Below, in pieces: positions 1 to 6,495 of a stretch of DNA of 32,781 bases. Under the pieces are notes generated by a model that was given only the letters and a program-made list of their open reading frames with translations, was not told the DNA's origin and ran no database searches. Origin of the DNA: Deltaproteobacteria bacterium UBA6106. Lineage in GTDB: Bacteria > Desulfobacterota > Syntrophorhabdia > Syntrophorhabdales > Syntrophorhabdaceae. The stretch's first letter is position 1. Every line of letters starts with the position of its first letter. The position numbers and the translations under genes were made by a program. Where the stretch lies: assembly GCA_002428485.1 (NCBI GenBank), contig DIWM01000041.1:1-32781 (forward strand), read 5' to 3'.

Positions 1-41
1 AATAGAAGCTAGCGCTACAAAAGGTAGTATTGACCGTCACG

Positions 42-80
42 GGCGAGCCGGAGAGACACTCGCGCTCTCGCAGGCTCGCC
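42..80. repeat. GC-rich imperfect hairpin upstream of rep
   Basis: GGCGAGCC (42-49) is the exact inverted copy of GGCTCGCC (73-80). Inside it GAGAG (51-55) can pair with CTCTC (65-69), leaving small asymmetric bulges. The structure is strikingly GC-rich in an AT-rich stretch and lies about 105 bp before the replication-initiator gene. By analogy with rolling-circle replicons it could be a double- or single-strand origin or a Rep nick site. It could equally be an unrelated interspersed palindrome. No nick consensus is recognised. Confidence 0.4.
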
Positions 81-184
81 TGCACGTAGACGCGGTTTCA
101 AAAAGTTCATAGAGCGATTATGGGCATGGTTTTACAGGGGCTTGTCTATATAGCAACAAATATGAGTAATAGGGAGGTCATAGT

Positions 185-889
185 ATGGCTGTTATAAGGA
201 ATATTGATACAAAGAAGCAATTTAAGGTAAGTCCGAGGTGGATAAGGATTCAGAGAATGAGAAAAAGGGTATTCGCATGGGCTAACGCTTTGTCAGAATA
301 CATGGAGGAGAGGGGTAAGACAATAAGGTTGGTTATGATAACCTTAACCTATGCATATAATGATGATTGGATGGCTAATCATATAAGCAAGTTCATGCGG
401 GGTCTGGTCGATAGTTTAGGCTCTAAGCTACTTGGCTATGCATGGGTGGCAGAACTACAGGAAAGGGGTGCAATTCATTACATGGTTGAATTGCTGGTCA
501 AAAGAGGGACAAAAATAAAGATGCCTGACAAGGAAGGTCTGTGGAATTATGGGTCAACAAGGATTGAAACCTGTAGAACGCCTTATTACATCTGTGAATA
601 TCTTGGAAAGGAGTATCAGAAATTAGGCGTGTATCCGAAAGGGGCAAGGATGTGCGGTACACATATACGGAAGGGGTTGCTGTCGTGGGATGATGCGATG
701 AGGTACAAACTTGCCCTGCTTCCTAAATGGCTGTCTGACAGGTACTATCTATTGGATGGCGGTGAATTTGATACGTGGGTGGGCAGGGATGATCATGGAC
801 ATTGGGTAATTGATGGTATTAGGCAGTTTACACCTTATGAACTGATTTCATTATATGGTGAGCCATATCAAGGAAGGTATAGGTTGTAG
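185..889 (+). CDS. Rolling-circle replication initiator (inovirus-type Rep, HUH-like)
   Basis: The protein has 234 residues and is preceded by a good ribosome-binding site (AGGGAGG, 10 nt before ATG). It shows the layout of replication proteins from Xanthomonas-type filamentous phages (ORF2/G2P family). Motif I is MITLTYA (51-57). Motif II is GAIHYMVELL (95-104). Next come a PDK...GSTRIE segment (114-128) and motif III with tyrosines at 134, 135 and 139 and Lys142, followed by PKGARMCG. Rep proteins of this kind nick one strand through a tyrosine and start rolling-circle replication of phage, satellite or plasmid DNA. Motif II normally carries His-x-His; here the second His position is Met100, so metal binding may be altered. 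No coat, assembly or integrase gene is visible nearby, so this may be the remnant or end of an element continuing left of the window. The family call is fairly secure; activity is not. Confidence 0.75.
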   Translation: MAVIRNIDTKKQFKVSPRWIRIQRMRKRVFAWANALSEYMEERGKTIRLVMITLTYAYNDDWMANHISKFMRGLVDSLGSKLLGYAWVAELQERGAIHYMVELLVKRGTKIKMPDKEGLWNYGSTRIETCRTPYYICEYLGKEYQKLGVYPKGARMCGTHIRKGLLSWDDAMRYKLALLPKWLSDRYYLLDGGEFDTWVGRDDHGHWVIDGIRQFTPYELISLYGEPYQGRYRL

Positions 890-1287
890 TAGACTTTATT
901 CGTTCCTTGTTGAAAGAAAGTTTCTGTTACTTTACCTCCATGCGGAGAATTTTTGATGGCAATAATAAACATTATGGAGTAGCAGAGATATAGATTTTTA
1001 TTGACACCATATGAGAGCGATAATAGAATGGGATAAATGTGTTTGATGGAGAGGGGGCTGCAGCTACTTGAAACATTCTCCAAAGAATCATATAGCTTAT
1101 GCAGGGCAGATTGCAATTGTATGAGATTTCTTTACATAATTATGTTTATGTTATATACTGTAACTTATTAGATACCTAAGGAATATGGATCATAATTGAA
1201 GGGTGGAGAAAAGAAGGTTATAAAACAGATTTTTATGGGTATCGAAAATTATGGAACTTGTAGTGGAGTCAATCGAGGGGTAACCTC
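890..1287. other. AT-rich gap without a convincing gene
   Basis: About 400 bases lie between rep and the three-gene cassette. An 82-codon open frame on the minus strand (868-1116) overlaps the end of rep, has no recognisable domain and no clear ribosome-binding site, and is not called. The stretch is AT-rich. A GAGGGG sequence just before 1288 serves the next gene. No strong terminator or tRNA is seen. Confidence 0.4.
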
Positions 1288-1953
1288 ATGAAACCAAATT
1301 TAAAAATACCGGAAGGACATGTTAGCGGTTTCCGAACGCTGACAGAATTGTCAGAAGAAAAAGCAAACCAATTGTTGGACCAGTTGGCTAAATCTGTAGA
1401 ATATAACTTCAAATCATTGGCTGAATCTATTTCATCTATATTACAGGTCGATGAAAAGCAGATTATCAGCGTTCTCGGAATGTTGGGTGATCTGCATAGA
1501 GTTAGAGCTAGCGTAGATGCCTCTATTGATGAATTCGTTGAAGGATTGGTAATAGCATGTAAAAAGCAAAAGGTGCGCGAGGAGGAGTATGATTGGAGCG
1601 GTTTGAAGAAGCTTCTTTCGAGTTACCTTAAGATGGATGTTACTGTTTTAACTGAAATTGGTAAGATCATCGGGGCAGCGATAGATCGAGACCGGGTGCT
1701 TACCTCGACGTCTATTGTAACTGATATCAGGCCTGTCGTCCTAGGTCATGATTTGCGTAGGTGCATAATTCTCCACACTCTAAAAATTGAATATGTCGAG
1801 AGCGGTACTCATAAGAGTTCATATTTTGCTCTGGATACTCGTGACTTGGAAAAACTGAGAAAGGGAATAGACGATGCTTTGAAGAAAGGCGTTGAGTTAT
1901 CAGAGATTCTTAAGGATACCCCCTTATTGGTTGTTGAATATTTTGAAGATTAG
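1288..1953 (+). CDS. Hypothetical protein with possible COMM-like C-terminal domain
   Basis: The protein has 221 residues and no recognised catalytic motif. Residues about 15-125 look all-helical. Residues about 138-215 form a predicted beta-rich segment (TSIVTDIRP, IILHTLKIEY, SSYFALDTRDLEKL) followed by a long helix ending in a leucine-rich stretch. That order (helical N-domain, antiparallel strands, then a helix) recalls COMMD proteins of eukaryotes, with VTDIRPV in the place of the W-x-V-D-V strand. This is a pattern impression only. It is the first gene of a compact cassette; the next start lies 9 nt after its stop, which suggests co-transcription. The ATG is preceded by GAGGGG at suitable spacing. 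Function is unknown. The base composition resembles the adjacent cassette genes rather than the downstream chromosome. Confidence 0.6.
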   Translation: MKPNLKIPEGHVSGFRTLTELSEEKANQLLDQLAKSVEYNFKSLAESISSILQVDEKQIISVLGMLGDLHRVRASVDASIDEFVEGLVIACKKQKVREEEYDWSGLKKLLSSYLKMDVTVLTEIGKIIGAAIDRDRVLTSTSIVTDIRPVVLGHDLRRCIILHTLKIEYVESGTHKSSYFALDTRDLEKLRKGIDDALKKGVELSEILKDTPLLVVEYFED

Positions 1954-1962
1954 TGAAGGAAA

Positions 1963-2571
1963 ATGATTATTAGATCAATTAAAGAAAAGTCCCCAGTATA
2001 TACGACTTCATACTATAAAGAAAAAGTCAAAGCCGACCCTTGGGGCGCAGCTTTTCCTGCGAAGTGGTCTAAGGGATCTGAATTAACGAGTATATTACAT
2101 AATTGGGTTACAATCGGACAGTACGGTTTATTAGAAAGAGAGCTGCTTAAACTAGCATTTGGAAGATCCTCGGGTATCCCTGATGAATATATGGAACAAT
2201 TTATTATCTTGTGCTCATCAGCAGAACATATAAAAAGTCTGTCAGTGAACTGGGATGATGAAGGAAGCCTTGGTTACAAGGAAGAAACAGTTGAAACGGC
2301 GAAAACGTTTTTATTATCATTTGTGCAGAAGGTTTATGAATCATACAATATTAGGTTGCCTATGCCGAGAATACTCCCCGGACCTGATTCCAGCATAGAC
2401 ATTCATTGGAAGGAAGATTCGTTTGAGTTGCTTCTGAATATTCCTGCTGATAGCGAGTATGCGGAGTTCTATGGAGATAATGTATCAGGGGAAGTTGTTA
2501 AGGGACGTATAAATATGAAGCTACCTCACCCTAATGTAGGCCTTATAATGTGGCTGGAAAATATCAGATAG
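1963..2571 (+). CDS. Hypothetical protein, accessory-cassette gene 2
   Basis: The protein has 202 residues and no known enzymatic motif. The central segment SLSVNWDDEGSLGY followed by ETVETAKTFL (about 103-130) and a later LPMPRILPGPDSSIDIHW region (about 143-162) matches a pattern I recognise in hypothetical proteins of accessory regions: an N-W-D-x-E/Y-G loop, a helix, then P-x-I-x-P-x-P-D-G/S-x-I-x-x-x-W. The role of that family is not known to me. The gene starts 9 nt after the preceding stop with an AAGGA ribosome-binding site. The next frame begins within or just after its end. No signal peptide or membrane helix is apparent, so the product is probably cytoplasmic. Confidence 0.6.
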   Translation: MIIRSIKEKSPVYTTSYYKEKVKADPWGAAFPAKWSKGSELTSILHNWVTIGQYGLLERELLKLAFGRSSGIPDEYMEQFIILCSSAEHIKSLSVNWDDEGSLGYKEETVETAKTFLLSFVQKVYESYNIRLPMPRILPGPDSSIDIHWKEDSFELLLNIPADSEYAEFYGDNVSGEVVKGRINMKLPHPNVGLIMWLENIR

Positions 2572-2936
2572 AGAAGTTTTATCTCACGTATATGAATATT
2601 GAAGATATCCCTGACCCCGACAGGCTATATTATAGAATTCACAGGAGCTATTACCCAGAAGGTAAGTTAAATCTAAGTGTATTTCGGGATATTCAAGGTG
2701 GGATGTCCGTTGATTGGGAAAAGTATTCGACGCCAACCGAAACACGCAGTAGAGCTAATAACCCTGAAGCGAACGGTGTGATTAGTATGGTGGCGGTGGA
2801 TGTTCGGTCTATTCCTCAGCAAGTCGAACATCGCCCTTCAAAAAGTAATGTATCCCATTCTGAGATAATTGGGCAAAAAAGTCCTGAGGTTAGGCTAAAG
2901 TTATCGAGGGTATATAGGTGGGAAATCGTGATTTGA
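2550..2936 (+). CDS. Hypothetical protein, accessory-cassette gene 3
   Basis: The protein has 128 residues if begun at GTG 2550, which overlaps the previous gene by 22 nt. An alternative ATG at 2592 gives 114 residues (MNIEDIPDPDRL) and starts 20 nt after that stop; GAGAAG lies upstream of it, though far. The recognisable core is IPDPDRLYYRIHRSYYPEG, then MSVDWEKYSTPTETRSRA, a VxDVRSIPQQVEH segment and IIGQKSPEVRLKLSRV. It resembles small hypothetical proteins that I associate with accessory gene pairs; no biochemical function is known to me. Conserved Arg, Tyr, Asp and His residues suggest an ordered, perhaps catalytic or nucleic-acid-binding, fold, but that is speculation. It is the last cassette gene before the tRNA-proximal junction. 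Confidence 0.55.
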   Translation: MAGKYQIEKFYLTYMNIEDIPDPDRLYYRIHRSYYPEGKLNLSVFRDIQGGMSVDWEKYSTPTETRSRANNPEANGVISMVAVDVRSIPQQVEHRPSKSNVSHSEIIGQKSPEVRLKLSRVYRWEIVI

Positions 2937-2950
2937 CCACATGACCAATT

Positions 2951-2991
2951 GGGGTCAGCCCTTGACATTTGACAAATTGTAACTTAACCCC
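2951..2991. repeat. Inverted repeat GGGGT/ACCCC with TTGACATTTGACA core
   Basis: GGGGT (2951-2955) can pair with ACCCC (2987-2991), enclosing tandem TTGACA-like words. The wording GGGGTCAG...CTTGACATTTGACA recalls sequences often seen beside REP-associated transposase genes, but this is from memory and no such gene is present. It lies between the cassette and the tRNA and could mark a junction, a promoter or a weak terminator. Confidence 0.25.
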
Positions 2992-3076
2992 TCAATAAAC
3001 ATGTCCGGCCTTGCCTTACCTATATAATCACCTAACAGTTTTATGACCCGGAGACTCAATAAGGACGCGGTATGAA

Positions 3077-3146
<70 letters not shown>

Positions 3147-3170
<24 letters not shown>

Positions 3171-3617
3171 ATCTCGTTTCGATTGAAAAAATCTTTGCAG
3201 GATGGCCTGGCATTGCTCCTGCATAACACCGCCCTGCACTTCCAGCTTATGGTTGAGCGGAAGCGCGTTCACGTCTATGACAGAACCGAGGGCGCCCCGC
3301 TTCTCATCGTAGCACCCGAAGACAACGCGCCTGAGCCGTGCTTCAATGATCGCGCCGGCGCACATTACGCAGGGCTCCATTGAAACGTAGAGGGTGCAAT
3401 CCGTGAGGCGGTAATTGTTCAGCATGTCAGCCGCCATTTGGATGGCCAGTATCTCCGCGTGCGAGGTAGGCCTGTTGGAGCGGATCGTCAGGTTGTGTGC
3501 CCTCGCTATAACCTTTTTCTGCGGAGATACAATAACGGCGCCTACGGGAACCTCCTCCTCGGTAAATGCCCTCTCGGCTTCTCTCAGACACATTGCCATG
3601 AAATGCAGATCATCCAT
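3147..3617 (-). CDS. tadA: tRNA-specific adenosine deaminase TadA
   Basis: TadA converts adenosine-34 to inosine in tRNA-Arg(ACG). The 156-residue protein carries the zinc-dependent cytidine-deaminase-like site: HAE (53-55), with Glu55 as proton shuttle, and PCVMC (82-86) with the two cysteine ligands. PVGAV (24-28) and YVSMEPC are typical of the family. I chose ATG 3617 (MDDLHFMAM), which gives the usual length; the frame stays open to 3731, but the extra 38 residues have no family resemblance and would run into the divergent gene. The final codons and the TAA stop lie inside the tRNA-Ser gene, so 24 nt are shared. Tandem tadA-tRNA-Ser on one strand suggests a common transcript, with RNase P cleaving the message just before the stop. 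Confidence 0.95.
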
Positions 3618-3665
3618 GCCAACAATATACCTGCGATACGGAACAAAATCAATCGGAATTCCCAC

Positions 3666-3694
3666 TTGCGCGAGAGGGAAAAAGAGTTTATAAC
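3666..3694 (+). promoter_or_regulatory. Candidate sigma-70 promoter for the 3716 gene
   Basis: TTGCGC (3666-3671) and TATAAC (3689-3694) are separated by exactly 17 bp. A transcription start near 3701 would leave a very short leader before ATG 3716, overlapping the GGGGAG ribosome-binding site. It lies in the 98-bp gap between the divergent tadA and the 3716 gene. Confidence 0.45.
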
Positions 3695-3715
3695 GTTTGG
3701 GGAGAAGAGACAGAG

Positions 3716-4345
3716 ATGTACAGAAAGTCAATGCCTCGCAACGCGATAGACCTCATCCCTTCAGAGCTCCGGGCAATTGAGGATCATAAGTATTACCTTT
3801 CTCAAAAAGAGGGCAGGGAGGTCTCGCTTGAGGAAGCCATCGTGGATTTTCTTGTCGATTACGAGGATGATTATCTGAAGCGAAAACAGACCGAAGACGT
3901 CGCGCAGCAGAACGAAGAGATCATGAAATATAAATGGATCGAATCAGAGCGGGAAGGCCACGACATCGGTGAAGAGACGGCGGCGATGGAATGGGTCGAA
4001 AGATACGGTTCTATCTGGCGGACAGAGAGGGAGTCCCTTGAGAAATACGGCTTCCTGGAGATGTTGCTGGCGGTGGAGGACAAGGCGGGGGTCGTTATCG
4101 ACATGATGAAGCTGGCTGACATAGCTTACAGGAACAAGTGTGAGCTTTACATCCATAAAGAGAGGATGAAATATTATAATTTTACGTTATTTGGCAGAAA
4201 GGAATACCTGAACGTTAAATCGATCCTTTGCCCCAAATATTTTGAGGTGGCCAGAGGTGAGAGTATCGAATTCATCGCCACCGGTGAGGGTGCGCTAAGC
4301 GCGCTGCCGGAAGCGCGCCGTCTGATCAACGGCACAGTCCAGTGA
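3716..4345 (+). CDS. Uncharacterised protein with degenerate HPr-like C-terminal domain
   Basis: The protein has 209 residues. The N-terminal half (about 9-115) is charged and helical, with a short segment (EGHDIGEETAAMEWVERYGSI, split at 81-100) before the last domain. Residues about 122-205 match the shape of a PTS HPr domain: an initial strand, a helix, then LNVKSIL (165-171), a helix, ESIEFIATGEG (182-192), and a final helix ALPEARRLI. Ser169 falls at the place of HPr Ser46. The phosphorylatable histidine loop (LHARP) is absent; that region reads AGVVIDMMKL. It therefore resembles Crh-type or regulatory HPr relatives without phosphotransfer. The start at 3716 has GGGGAG about 11 nt upstream; ATG 3731 (MPRNAIDL) is possible but lacks a clear site. 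It is a single gene between tadA and a terminator. Function is unknown; the HPr likeness is inference. Confidence 0.7.
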   Translation: MYRKSMPRNAIDLIPSELRAIEDHKYYLSQKEGREVSLEEAIVDFLVDYEDDYLKRKQTEDVAQQNEEIMKYKWIESEREGHDIGEETAAMEWVERYGSIWRTERESLEKYGFLEMLLAVEDKAGVVIDMMKLADIAYRNKCELYIHKERMKYYNFTLFGRKEYLNVKSILCPKYFEVARGESIEFIATGEGALSALPEARRLINGTVQ

Positions 4346-4405
4346 TCCATGATTTTTCACCCTATAAGATGACCATCAGTGCCGTGACATTTCCATTTTA
4401 AAGCG

Positions 4406-4443
4406 CCTCTCGCAGAGTACGCAGAGCACACAGAGGTTTTTTT
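4406..4443 (+). terminator. Candidate terminator built from 9-bp repeats
   Basis: CCTCT (4406-4410) can pair with AGAGG (4432-4436), followed directly by seven T (4437-4443). The loop consists of near-identical 9-bp words, CGCAGAGTA and CGCAGAGCA, then CACAGAGG. It lies about 60 bp past the 3716 gene. The stem is short, so efficiency is uncertain. Confidence 0.45.
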
Positions 4444-4559
4444 ACTTTTTCCCATGGATCGGAGACTTCCTGATCCATGGGAAATTCAATGTCTGATCGT
4501 GCCGATCCCTCTCACAATCAGACAGGAAAGAATAAAGACTTCTCTGCGGTCTCTGCGGG
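4411..4559. repeat. Compound palindrome: inverted 9-bp arrays around two hairpins
   Basis: Left arm: CGCAGAG-type 9-bp units (4411-4436). Right arm: inverted CTCTGCGGT and CTCTGCGGG units (4542-4559). Between them are a perfect 10-bp inverted repeat, CCCATGGATC (4451-4460) with GATCCATGGG (4472-4481), and an 8-bp one, TGTCTGAT (4490-4497) with ATCAGACA (4517-4524). It fills the gap between two convergent genes and may act as a bidirectional terminator. Confidence 0.6.
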
Positions 4560-4598
4560 CTCGAGCGTAAGCGGGCGTGAGATAAAGATTTCTATAGT

Positions 4599-5177
4599 TT
4601 ATGTCAGTTTGAAGCCTTGAAATGCAGGGTGGGAGGAGGATTCGATCTTCGCTTTCATCTCCATAACATAAAAGGGGCGCACCTCGTCTTTCCAACGGGG
4701 GTAGCCGCCTGCCCAGATATAGCCGAGAAGTTTATGGAATTGCTGATCGCTGAAACGGTATCCCCCGATCTCTGCAACGCTTGATGATGCATTAACGGAC
4801 ATCGGTATGGTCAACGGGCCAGAGTATCGCCGGATCACTGTTTCGACAACATCCCGTGTTTTGAAGCCTTCAGGATTTTGTTTGAAGCCTTCAGGCCTGT
4901 GGGGAAAAGGAAATTTGTTGTAAATATCGCCGATGAACCCCCACAGCTCAACCCCCGCTATGGCGCCCATGAGGTTGCCTATGACCTTGTGTTCCAGGAT
5001 ATACCCGTCAAGGGATACTGTTTTTTCGTCAGGCAAACCGGCGGAAATATCAACGATGCCCTGGCAGAAATCGCCGGCAAAGAAGAAATGATCTTCAAGA
5101 AGGAGCATATCGGTCTCGATATTGAAGAAGCCGAAGGCTACCTCGCCGTGGCTGAGTGAATCAAAGGCAAGCGGCAT
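4599..5177 (-). CDS. Conserved hypothetical protein
   Basis: The protein has 192 residues and no catalytic motif I recognise. The N-terminal half, starting SLSHGEVAFGFFNIETDMLLL, and the segment GYILEHKVIGNLMGAIAGVELWG (about 59-81, split here) look like a compact mixed alpha/beta domain. The C-terminal half includes GGYRFSDQQFHKLLGYIWAGGY. A PEGFK pair (RPEGFKQNPEGFK, about 94-106) reflects a local direct duplication in the DNA. There is no signal peptide and no clear ribosome-binding site before the chosen ATG. The gene stands alone between two repeat-rich intergenic regions. Length and codon use look normal for a real gene, and no competing long frame on the other strand has any family resemblance. 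Function is unknown. Confidence 0.65.
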   Translation of the reverse strand: MPLAFDSLSHGEVAFGFFNIETDMLLLEDHFFFAGDFCQGIVDISAGLPDEKTVSLDGYILEHKVIGNLMGAIAGVELWGFIGDIYNKFPFPHRPEGFKQNPEGFKTRDVVETVIRRYSGPLTIPMSVNASSSVAEIGGYRFSDQQFHKLLGYIWAGGYPRWKDEVRPFYVMEMKAKIESSSHPAFQGFKLT

Positions 5178-5234
5178 TCAGTGACTATAACAGAAGATGA
5201 CCGAAATGACAAGCAGCGGAAAACCCGACAAACC

Positions 5235-5269
5235 CGTGAGGCGTAAGGCGTAAGGCGTAAGGCGTAAGG
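5235..5269. repeat. Heptamer array CGTRAGG, left arm
   Basis: Five contiguous 7-bp units: one CGTGAGG followed by four CGTAAGG. An inverted array of the same unit lies at 5388-5415, and a third, direct one at 11443-11470. Confidence 0.9.
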
Positions 5270-5305
5270 CGATAAAACCTGTACAATGCGCAGGAAGAGT
5301 GTTTT

Positions 5306-5333
5306 GTCATTGCGATCGAAGCGCTGCAATCTC
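5306..5333. repeat. Interspersed palindromic element of the ATTGCGA...GCAATCTC type
   Basis: GTCATTGCGATCGAAG is followed by CGCTGCAATCTC. ATTGC (5309-5313) pairs with GCAAT (5326-5330). I recognise this wording as a widespread intergenic repeat type in many bacterial genomes; its mobility and function are not established. It sits between the two inverted CGTRAGG arrays. Confidence 0.55.
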
Positions 5334-5387
5334 ATTCAACCCGGATAAATAGTTAGCACAATACGATTTGCTATACGGTCGTAATCC

Positions 5388-5415
5388 CCTCACGCCTTAC
5401 GCCTCACGACTTACG
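5388..5415. repeat. Heptamer array CCTYACG, right arm, overlapping a gene end
   Basis: Four 7-bp units: CCTCACG, CCTTACG, CCTCACG, ACTTACG. They are the reverse complement of the array at 5235-5269. The last units supply the stop codon and the final three residues (Arg-Lys-Ser) of the minus-strand glycosyltransferase gene ending at 5404. Confidence 0.9.
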
Positions 5416-6495
5416 GGTGTTTTGCTCTTGGCTCCATGCTGCATTATAGACCTTGATGAGGGCGTTGACTTCGTCTTCAGGTGTCGGCAATGTGAGCGCC
5501 TTGTTCCTTGCAGCCTCTGCCATGGACCTCCTGAGAGGTTCGTTGTCGATGAGCTTCAACGCCTGCCTGCAAAAATCGTCAGGGTTATGGGGGTCGTAGA
5601 GGAGGCCGCAGGGTGCGGCGCCGTTGTTGTCATGAATGAGCTGCCTGGTGCTGGGAATATCCGACGCGAGCAGAGGCTTTCCCGCTGAGATTGCCTCAAG
5701 GAGAACATTCGATAATCCTTCAGAAAAAGAACAGTTGAGGACGACGTCTGCCCCCTCATAGGCAGAACGCATCGCCGCAGGCGATATAGCCTCGATCCAG
5801 CGAACGAATGAGCTGCTGTCGCCGACCTCCTGTTCGAAAAGCCTGCCGTAATCAGCGTCGAGCACCTGACCTGAAAAGACGATCTTCGCTGCCGGGTTGG
5901 CATGATGTACCGTTTTAAACGCTGTGAGGCATTCGAGGTTTCCCTTGACCGGGCGTATCCCTGCGGGCAGGAAGAAAAGGACGTCCCCGGGAGCGCATCT
6001 ACCATGACCGCGGAGGTCAAAGATATCATTGCCCGGCCAAGAAGGCGCCTTGGGTATATAGAAGATGCGGCTACCGAGATTTGAAAGGTTGTTTTTCAGA
6101 TGGTCGATGATAACAATGCTTTGGGCGCCAATAGCGTGAGCGCTCCGGCATACTTTCATTATAATGTCCCGTTTTGCCTGCGTTGCGCTTTCAAGGTCCG
6201 CGTCTGTCCCGGGCAGGGAGACCACAATCGACGAGCCGTCGCAGGCGCGCGCTACGTGTGGGTCCAACAGTAAGACCCCGGAATGGAAAGCGTGATAAAC
6301 ATGGATAATATCCGGCTTGAAGCGTTCTATGTGGCACAGAAGACCTGCAACGTTGAGGTTGCGGGTGGCTGATACCTGCACAATATATCCATTCTTCACC
6401 AGGGATTGCCGCCAGCGTTCTGTTGTCGTGGCATTCCCCGTTATGGAAGGGGATACAGTAGGGGAGAGAATGAGTACGCGGGATCCTTTTTTCAA
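5404..6495 (-). CDS. Glycosyltransferase, GT4 family (GT-B fold)
   Basis: The protein has 363 residues, usual for GT4 enzymes that transfer a sugar from a nucleotide donor to a lipid, sugar or peptide acceptor in the cytoplasm or at the inner membrane. The N-terminal half contains the PDIIHVYH strand-loop (61-68). The C-terminal donor domain begins near FFLPAGIRPVKGN (174-186) and carries the EX7E motif in SEGLSNVLLE (Glu259, Glu267), then AGKPLLASDIPSTRQL and GLLYDPHNPDDF. No signal peptide is seen. Its ATG overlaps the stop of the deacetylase gene by 4 nt, so the two are translationally coupled and are the last members of a three-gene operon. The extreme C-terminus is encoded by an intergenic heptamer array. 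Donor and acceptor cannot be told from sequence. Confidence 0.9.
   Translation of the reverse strand: MKKGSRVLILSPTVSPSITGNATTTERWRQSLVKNGYIVQVSATRNLNVAGLLCHIERFKPDIIHVYHAFHSGVLLLDPHVARACDGSSIVVSLPGTDADLESATQAKRDIIMKVCRSAHAIGAQSIVIIDHLKNNLSNLGSRIFYIPKAPSWPGNDIFDLRGHGRCAPGDVLFFLPAGIRPVKGNLECLTAFKTVHHANPAAKIVFSGQVLDADYGRLFEQEVGDSSSFVRWIEAISPAAMRSAYEGADVVLNCSFSEGLSNVLLEAISAGKPLLASDIPSTRQLIHDNNGAAPCGLLYDPHNPDDFCRQALKLIDNEPLRRSMAEAARNKALTLPTPEDEVNALIKVYNAAWSQEQNTRKS

Noticed and set aside
868..1116. 82-codon minus-strand frame in the accessory gap
   Set aside because: Overlaps the end of rep, has no clear ribosome-binding site or recognisable domain; AT-rich DNA gives such frames by chance.
3183..3749. 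Plus-strand frames opposite tadA
   Set aside because: TadA motifs HAE and PCVMC are unmistakable on the minus strand; the opposite frames are shadows.
5235..5415. CRISPR array
   Set aside because: The repeats are contiguous 7-bp units without spacers and no cas gene is present.
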